Below are positions 7,309-10,432 of a stretch of 10,432 nt of DNA, piece by piece. Source of the stretch: Hyphomicrobiales bacterium (GTDB lineage Bacteria > Pseudomonadota > Alphaproteobacteria > Rhizobiales > JAUVMS01); the NCBI GenBank assembly GCA_030600135.1, contig JAUVMS010000067.1:1-10432 (forward strand). The letters are read 5' to 3'. The position numbers and the translations under genes are program-made. The notes under the pieces were generated by a model, which saw only the letters and a program-made list of their open reading frames with translations, searched no databases and had not been told where the DNA came from. Numbering within the stretch: position 1 is the stretch's first letter; each line of letters begins with the position of its first letter.

Positions 7309-7853
7309 GGGCGTGCTTGTTCTGTCCTCAAGATTGTGTCGCCAGCGCGTCGGGACACCTACACAACCATCGAATCGCGCTCTTTGAAGTTGGCAATTTG
7401 GTCGCACGACCGGGCCCGCTTGGCAAGGACTGGGGCGTCACAGCAGGCGTGCAGGTGAACCATCCACCGAAGCACGTAGGCAAAATAGCGCCATCACCGG
7501 GATCAAGAGCCCGACACCGACATAATTGCGGGTGGGGTTCAGGCCACTGCCTTGATCGCAAAGCGAAAAGCCAAAGCGTGGCGTGAACTGAGAGCCTCCT
7601 GGCGGGATCGTCGTGATCTAGGATCGCGCAATCATACCATTTCTCGGGGCCTCTCGTCTGACGGACGCCGCTTGTCGGCGGATATAGTCAGCCTTCGGAC
7701 ACTTTCAATGATGCCACTTTGCGGCAGGTACATCGAAATTGCCTGTACTCGGACTATTCCCGCTGGACGATGTCTCTGGCGATACCTAACTAGCAGCAGG
7801 CTGCCAGCACATTGCTTGCGGGCACGCATGACGCAAACCAACCAAGAGCGCCG
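7309..7853. other. Gene-free divergent intergenic region between parE and the MFS gene
   Basis: This 545-bp gap should contain the promoters of both flanking genes. I find no ORF with protein-like character, no tRNA cloverleaf and no clear -35/-10 pair. Small inverted repeats are present, for example CGCCG at 7666-7670 with CGGCG at 7676-7680, and GCGGGATC at 7602-7609 with the near-complementary GATCGCGC at 7622-7629. None is strong enough to call an operator. No TetR-type regulator gene sits here, although drug-efflux genes often have one beside them. Confidence 0.5.
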
Positions 7854-9110
7854 ATGACAACCATTGCCACCGCTGAACGGCCCAAAAGGCACCACGCCGC
7901 GCTCTTCGTCTTCGTCACGGTGCTGATCGACGCCATGGGCATCGGCATCATTATCCCAGTGATGCCGGATCTGATCCGTGATTTGAGCGATTTGCCGTTG
8001 AGCAAGGCCGCACTCCGGGGCGGCTATCTGAGTTTCGTTTATGCGTTCATGCAGTTCCTGTTCGGCCCGACGGTCGGCAATCTGTCCGATCGCTTCGGAC
8101 GCCGACCGGTGCTGCTCGTCTCGCTCGCGGTCCTGACCATCGATTATCTGATCATGGGCTTTGCGCCGACGCTCGCCATTTTGTTCATCGGGCGTGTGCT
8201 CGCAGGCATTGCCGGCGCCACCCACTCAACGGCCCATGCCTATATTGCCGACATTAGCCCACCGGAAAAGCGTGCCCAAAACTTCGGTCTCATCGGCGCG
8301 GCATTCGGCATCGGGTTCATACTTGGACCCATCGTCGGCGGGCTGGCAGGCGAGCTAGGTCCGCGCCAACCGTTTTTCGCAGCCGCGGCGGTAGCGTTCG
8401 TCAACCTGGTTTATGGCTATTTCTTAGTGCCGGAGTCGCTCGTCCAGGAAAAACGTCGCCCGTTCTCTGTCACGCGCGCCAACCCTTTGGGTGTCGCCAG
8501 GCAGATCCGCAAATTCCCGACTGTTGCATGGCTTTTCGCGGCGGTTTTTCTTTATAACGTCGCCCATTTCGTCTACCCGGCGGTTTGGAGCTTTTACACC
8601 AAAGAGGCGCTCGGTTGGACGAGCGCGGAAGTCGGTCTCTCGCTCGCCGCTGTTGGCGTTGGCTTCGCGGTCGTACAGGGCTGGCTGATCCGCCTCGTTC
8701 TGCCCCGGCTTGGTGAAGCCAAGACGGCAGTGCTCGGATTTCTGGTGAGCATCGCCGGGCTTGTCGGCCTTGCGTTCGCCAATGCCACTTGGCTGGTTTA
8801 TTTGCTGATGCCTTTCGTTGCGCTCGGTGCCATGGTGACACCGGCCATGACCGGGCTCATGTCCAATCGGATTCCCGATGATGCGCAAGGTGAGCTTCAA
8901 GGCGCGCTGACCAGTGTGGCTGGCGTCACGATCATCATCAGTCCGGTACTGATGACCCAGCTCTTCGGCTATTTCGCCGGCGACCAAGCGCCGTTCTATT
9001 TTCCCGGCGCCCCCTTCCTCGCGGCGGCAGTTCTCATGTCGTTGGCGCTCATACCGTTCGGGGTTGGATTGCAGCGCGCGCCAGCCGTTGCCACCGAGGG
9101 CAGCGAGTAG
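7854..9110 (+). CDS. TetA-like MFS drug/H+ antiporter (DHA1, TCR/Tet type)
   Basis: This 418-aa protein is a 12-helix inner-membrane transporter that most likely exports a small molecule in exchange for protons. TM1 carries an Asp in VTVLIDAMGIGIIIPVMPDL (Asp26), as in tetracycline efflux pumps. The loop 2-3 motif A is GNLSDRFGRRPVLL (75-88). TM4 and TM5 show GRVLAGIAGA (113-122), AYIADI (129-134) and the antiporter motif C region FGIGFILGPIVGG (151-163). This order matches class A/B TetA proteins, but chromosomal relatives in Alphaproteobacteria are diverse, so tetracycline itself is not a safe substrate call. The frame is open from 7812; the ATG at 7854 is preferred because it starts a normal short cytoplasmic N-terminus, with AAGAG about 6 nt upstream. 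It is transcribed away from parE, and no adjacent regulator gene is seen. Confidence 0.9.
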   Translation: MTTIATAERPKRHHAALFVFVTVLIDAMGIGIIIPVMPDLIRDLSDLPLSKAALRGGYLSFVYAFMQFLFGPTVGNLSDRFGRRPVLLVSLAVLTIDYLIMGFAPTLAILFIGRVLAGIAGATHSTAHAYIADISPPEKRAQNFGLIGAAFGIGFILGPIVGGLAGELGPRQPFFAAAAVAFVNLVYGYFLVPESLVQEKRRPFSVTRANPLGVARQIRKFPTVAWLFAAVFLYNVAHFVYPAVWSFYTKEALGWTSAEVGLSLAAVGVGFAVVQGWLIRLVLPRLGEAKTAVLGFLVSIAGLVGLAFANATWLVYLLMPFVALGAMVTPAMTGLMSNRIPDDAQGELQGALTSVAGVTIIISPVLMTQLFGYFAGDQAPFYFPGAPFLAAAVLMSLALIPFGVGLQRAPAVATEGSE

Positions 9111-9443
9111 CTACACGGCTGTCTGTCCGACGTTGGGCGATGGGACTGTCGCCAATCCACAACAGATCAAATGAATGCCTCGGTTTGAAACCGCGGAGCA
9201 ATTTTGGGCCAATCGGCACCAGGCCTTATATTCCGACCAAGCAATCAACTGGTTTAATTCGACGCGTAAGGCATCATGGTTCGGCGCTATCGATGCCAAA
9301 AGAAAAGGCCACTCATGTGAGTGACCTTACTCAAAGAGAGCAAAAAAGAAAGTGGCAGGCACCTGAGAGACCCAATCCCCGCCCTTACTTCGCGGCGTTT
9401 CCGCAGTCATTCGATTGGGGTCGAGTGACTACAAGAAGGGAAA
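9111..9443. other. Gene-free stretch rich in inverted repeats between the MFS gene and the 135-aa gene
   Basis: No protein-coding frame here looks real. Several inverted repeats are visible. A 13-base palindrome CGGTTTGAAACCG lies at 9181-9193. GGCATC at 9270-9275 is mirrored by GATGCC at 9292-9297. A terminator hairpin lies at 9305-9328. GACCCAATC at 9369-9377 pairs with GATTGGGGTC at 9413-9422 with one bulge. A 9-bp stem with a single mismatch or wobble lies at 9405-9430. The last two overlap and would be alternative folds. The segment 9305-9443 is the 3' untranslated region of the downstream - strand gene or may encode a small RNA. Confidence 0.45.
9295..9328 (-). terminator. Rho-independent terminator for the 135-aa protein gene
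   Basis: On the - strand the RNA would form an 11-bp stem, AAGGTCACTCA (9328-9318) with TGAGTGGCCTT (9315-9305), containing one G-U pair. The CCTTTTCTTTTGG run that follows is U-rich. The + strand orientation lacks a T-tract and has a C-A mismatch, so the - strand reading is favoured. It lies about 115 bases after the stop codon of the - strand gene, giving a long 3' untranslated region. Confidence 0.7.
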
Positions 9444-9851
9444 TTAGTTGTGCTGCGGTGGGTTGCCGGCTGCCGGCTGAATCTCGTTAGGCAGCTGGCC
9501 TGGCTCAACTTGAGCCTGCTGCAGATTTCGAAGAGCATCGTGCAGGCTCTCCATCAAAGGATCACCGGCACTTGCCTTGCCGCCAAGACCGAGGTTGGAC
9601 ATTTCCTTCTCGAGCTCGCGTGCATAGTTGTCGAGTAGCGGCTTCACCGCGCGCTCCATCTGGTCGACGAACCGTTGTCGAGCCTGGCCGAGTGCGACGA
9701 ATGAATCGCGATTATCGAGATTAATGACGCCGTCGGGTCCGCGCATTCCACGGATGCCACTCGCGAGGAGGTCGCGTGCCGCCCTAATCTCGTTTTGGTA
9801 ATCCTGCTGATATTCGCGCTTTAGCGCTTGCAGTGCCTCAGATCTCTCCAT
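9444..9851 (-). CDS. Hypothetical helical protein of 135 aa
   Basis: I do not recognise this protein. From the ATG at 9851 it is 135 residues: a charged helical N-terminus (MERSEALQALKREYQQDYQ), a central piece with GMRGPDGVINLDNRDSF, then a long heptad-like helix (ARQRFVDQMERAVKPLLDNYARELEKEM written in two parts would span roughly residues 55-82). A Gly/Ser linker follows, then a second helix and a Pro/Gln/Asn-rich tail. There is no signal peptide or membrane segment, so it is probably cytosolic. The frame is open to 9926, but GAGGG four bases before the ATG at 9851 is a clear ribosome site and decides the start. Codon use is like that of the neighbouring genes. A terminator hairpin lies about 115 bases downstream. 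It stands alone, and no function can be inferred from its neighbours. Confidence 0.7.
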   Translation of the reverse strand: MERSEALQALKREYQQDYQNEIRAARDLLASGIRGMRGPDGVINLDNRDSFVALGQARQRFVDQMERAVKPLLDNYARELEKEMSNLGLGGKASAGDPLMESLHDALRNLQQAQVEPGQLPNEIQPAAGNPPQHN

Positions 9852-10038
9852 TTTGCCCTCGTCCCCGCTTGCATCCCCAACTCTCGGTACACCGGTCGAC
9901 CCATGCGAGAACGATACCCGCAGCACAACTTTCGATGAATCGACATGAACGACCGGTACAAGGAAGAATCAGTAGATTGAGTCTCTCGACTTCGCGGTGA
10001 GTTCGCAAGTTTGCCGTGATCAGGGGTGTGGAATATCC

Positions 10039-10176
10039 CTACGTACACCTTTGTTCGGTGCTCGGATTGATCGCCAGCACGTCGCTCTTGCTCCGCGCCA
10101 CTTGCTCTGCGTACGCAGTGAGGATTCGAAACTCCTCCTCCGGCACGCGAAATGTGATAACTCTGATTTTACTCAT
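10039..10176 (-). pseudogene. Ribbon-helix-helix (CopG/Arc-type) protein, probably truncated
   Basis: The 45-aa product starts MSKIRVITFRVPEEEFRILT. A beta strand (RVITFRVP, residues 4-12) and helix A (EEEFRILTAYAEQVAR, 13-28) lead to the helix B start SKSDVL, a pattern typical of CopG-type antitoxins and small repressors. After residue 34 the expected helix is replaced by AINPSTEQRCT and a stop. The second helix of the fold is therefore broken by Pro, and the protein is probably a remnant. No neighbouring frame restores a helix. The ATG at 10176 is preceded by AGG five bases upstream and an AT-rich ACTATATAG that could be a -10 box. An upstream in-frame ATG at 10233 is less likely. No toxin gene is beside it. 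CopG itself is about this length, so a short functional form cannot be fully excluded. Confidence 0.5.
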
Positions 10177-10325
10177 GCTGCCTATATAGTATGTAATTGC
10201 AGTATCGTAAAGAGGCACCGTTATTTTGTTCATAAACGTCCAAGACGCTCGTGAACACGACTTAATGAACTACTTTATGTACGGCGTTACACGATGTGCG
10301 CGAAAGGTTACTTTTTTGAACATTC
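10177..10325. promoter_or_regulatory. AT-rich spacer with possible promoter of the RHH gene
   Basis: This spacer is clearly more AT-rich than the rest of the window. On the - strand, TACTATATAG just before the RHH ribosome site may hold a -10 box, with TTTACG roughly 16 bases further upstream as a weak -35. A perfect 6-bp inverted repeat, TGTTCA at 10227-10232 and TGAACA at 10252-10257, lies further upstream. Nothing here looks coding. Confidence 0.3.
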
Positions 10326-10432
10326 TTCGCCAAATGGCTGTCATCGCCAGCTCACGCGGGTCTCTGGCAAGTCAACCTTGGCCGGTGCCATCCGCTATGG
10401 CCTGGCCCGCCTTAAACGGCTGCGGATGAGTA
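10326..10432 (+). mobile_element. Fragment of an IS66-family transposase (TnpC), frameshifted, continuing past window edge
   Basis: In the frame of position 10360 the translation reads RQLTRVSGKSTLAGAIRY followed by GLARLKRLR, which closely resembles the C-terminal part of IS66-family transposases just before their catalytic D/E region. Just upstream, a different frame (from 10326) gives FAKWL, which fits the residues normally preceding this segment, so a frameshift near 10341-10347 is likely. Immediately upstream that frame meets a stop and AT-rich non-coding sequence, so the protein is cut. The SGKST motif is not a Walker A ATPase in this context. The rest lies outside the window, and family assignment rests on recalled similarity only. 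Confidence 0.6.

Noticed and set aside
7828..7857. A nine-residue upstream ORF (MTQTNQERR) whose stop overlaps the MFS start as ATGA
   Set aside because: Too short to judge, with no ribosome site of note and no attenuator hairpin nearby. The overlap is easily due to chance.
10360..10431. SGKST as a Walker A motif of an ATPase
   Set aside because: The expected preceding strand and GxxG are missing, and the following AGAIRYGLARLKRLR fits the IS66 transposase C-terminal region instead.
1..10432. CRISPR arrays, tRNA or rRNA genes, defence-system genes
   Set aside because: No regularly spaced direct repeats, no cloverleaf-like sequence and no rRNA-like segment were seen on either strand, and none of the recognised proteins belongs to a known defence family.

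Overview
The window looks like an ordinary chromosomal stretch of an alphaproteobacterium, probably of the Hyphomicrobiales (Rhizobiales). This rests on the GC-rich coding sequence, a ParE-type topoisomerase IV subunit B, an RhlE-like DEAD-box helicase ending in a GDxVPAF-type tail, an AqpZ-type aquaporin, and short intergenic palindromes of a kind common in that order. No species-level claim is possible. The last ~400 bases are visibly more AT-rich and carry debris of mobile or accessory DNA.

Left part (1-2465): the 3' end of a flavin-dependent monooxygenase gene enters on the + strand and meets a complete DEAD-box RNA helicase gene on the - strand, stop to stop, 26 bp apart. Upstream of the helicase is a gene-free stretch of about 360 bp. 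Middle (2466-5277): a small alpha/beta hydrolase (+) is followed by an aquaporin (-) and a 2-oxoglutarate/Fe(II) oxygenase of the HalD/BesD/ArpA-like type (-) that keeps the full HxD...H iron triad. Two structured non-coding elements stand out here. One is a ~149 bp stretch with imperfect terminal inverted repeats that overlaps the aquaporin stop codon. The other is a perfect 9-bp inverted repeat just upstream of the aquaporin start.

Right part (5278-10432): parE (-) is divergent from a TetA-like major facilitator drug/H+ antiporter (+) across a 545 bp gene-free gap. Next comes a 135-aa helical protein of unknown function (-) with a long 3' region ending in a good Rho-independent terminator. 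The window ends with a 45-aa truncated ribbon-helix-helix protein (-) and a frameshifted fragment of an IS66-family transposase (+) running off the edge.

The genes do not form an evident pathway. They read as independent housekeeping (ParE, helicase), transport (aquaporin, MFS) and catabolic or redox (monooxygenase, hydrolase, oxygenase) units. I see no defence system, CRISPR array, tRNA or rRNA. The most interesting items are the inverted-repeat element at the aquaporin 3' end, the HxD oxygenase that could be mislabelled a halogenase, and the decayed mobile edge.
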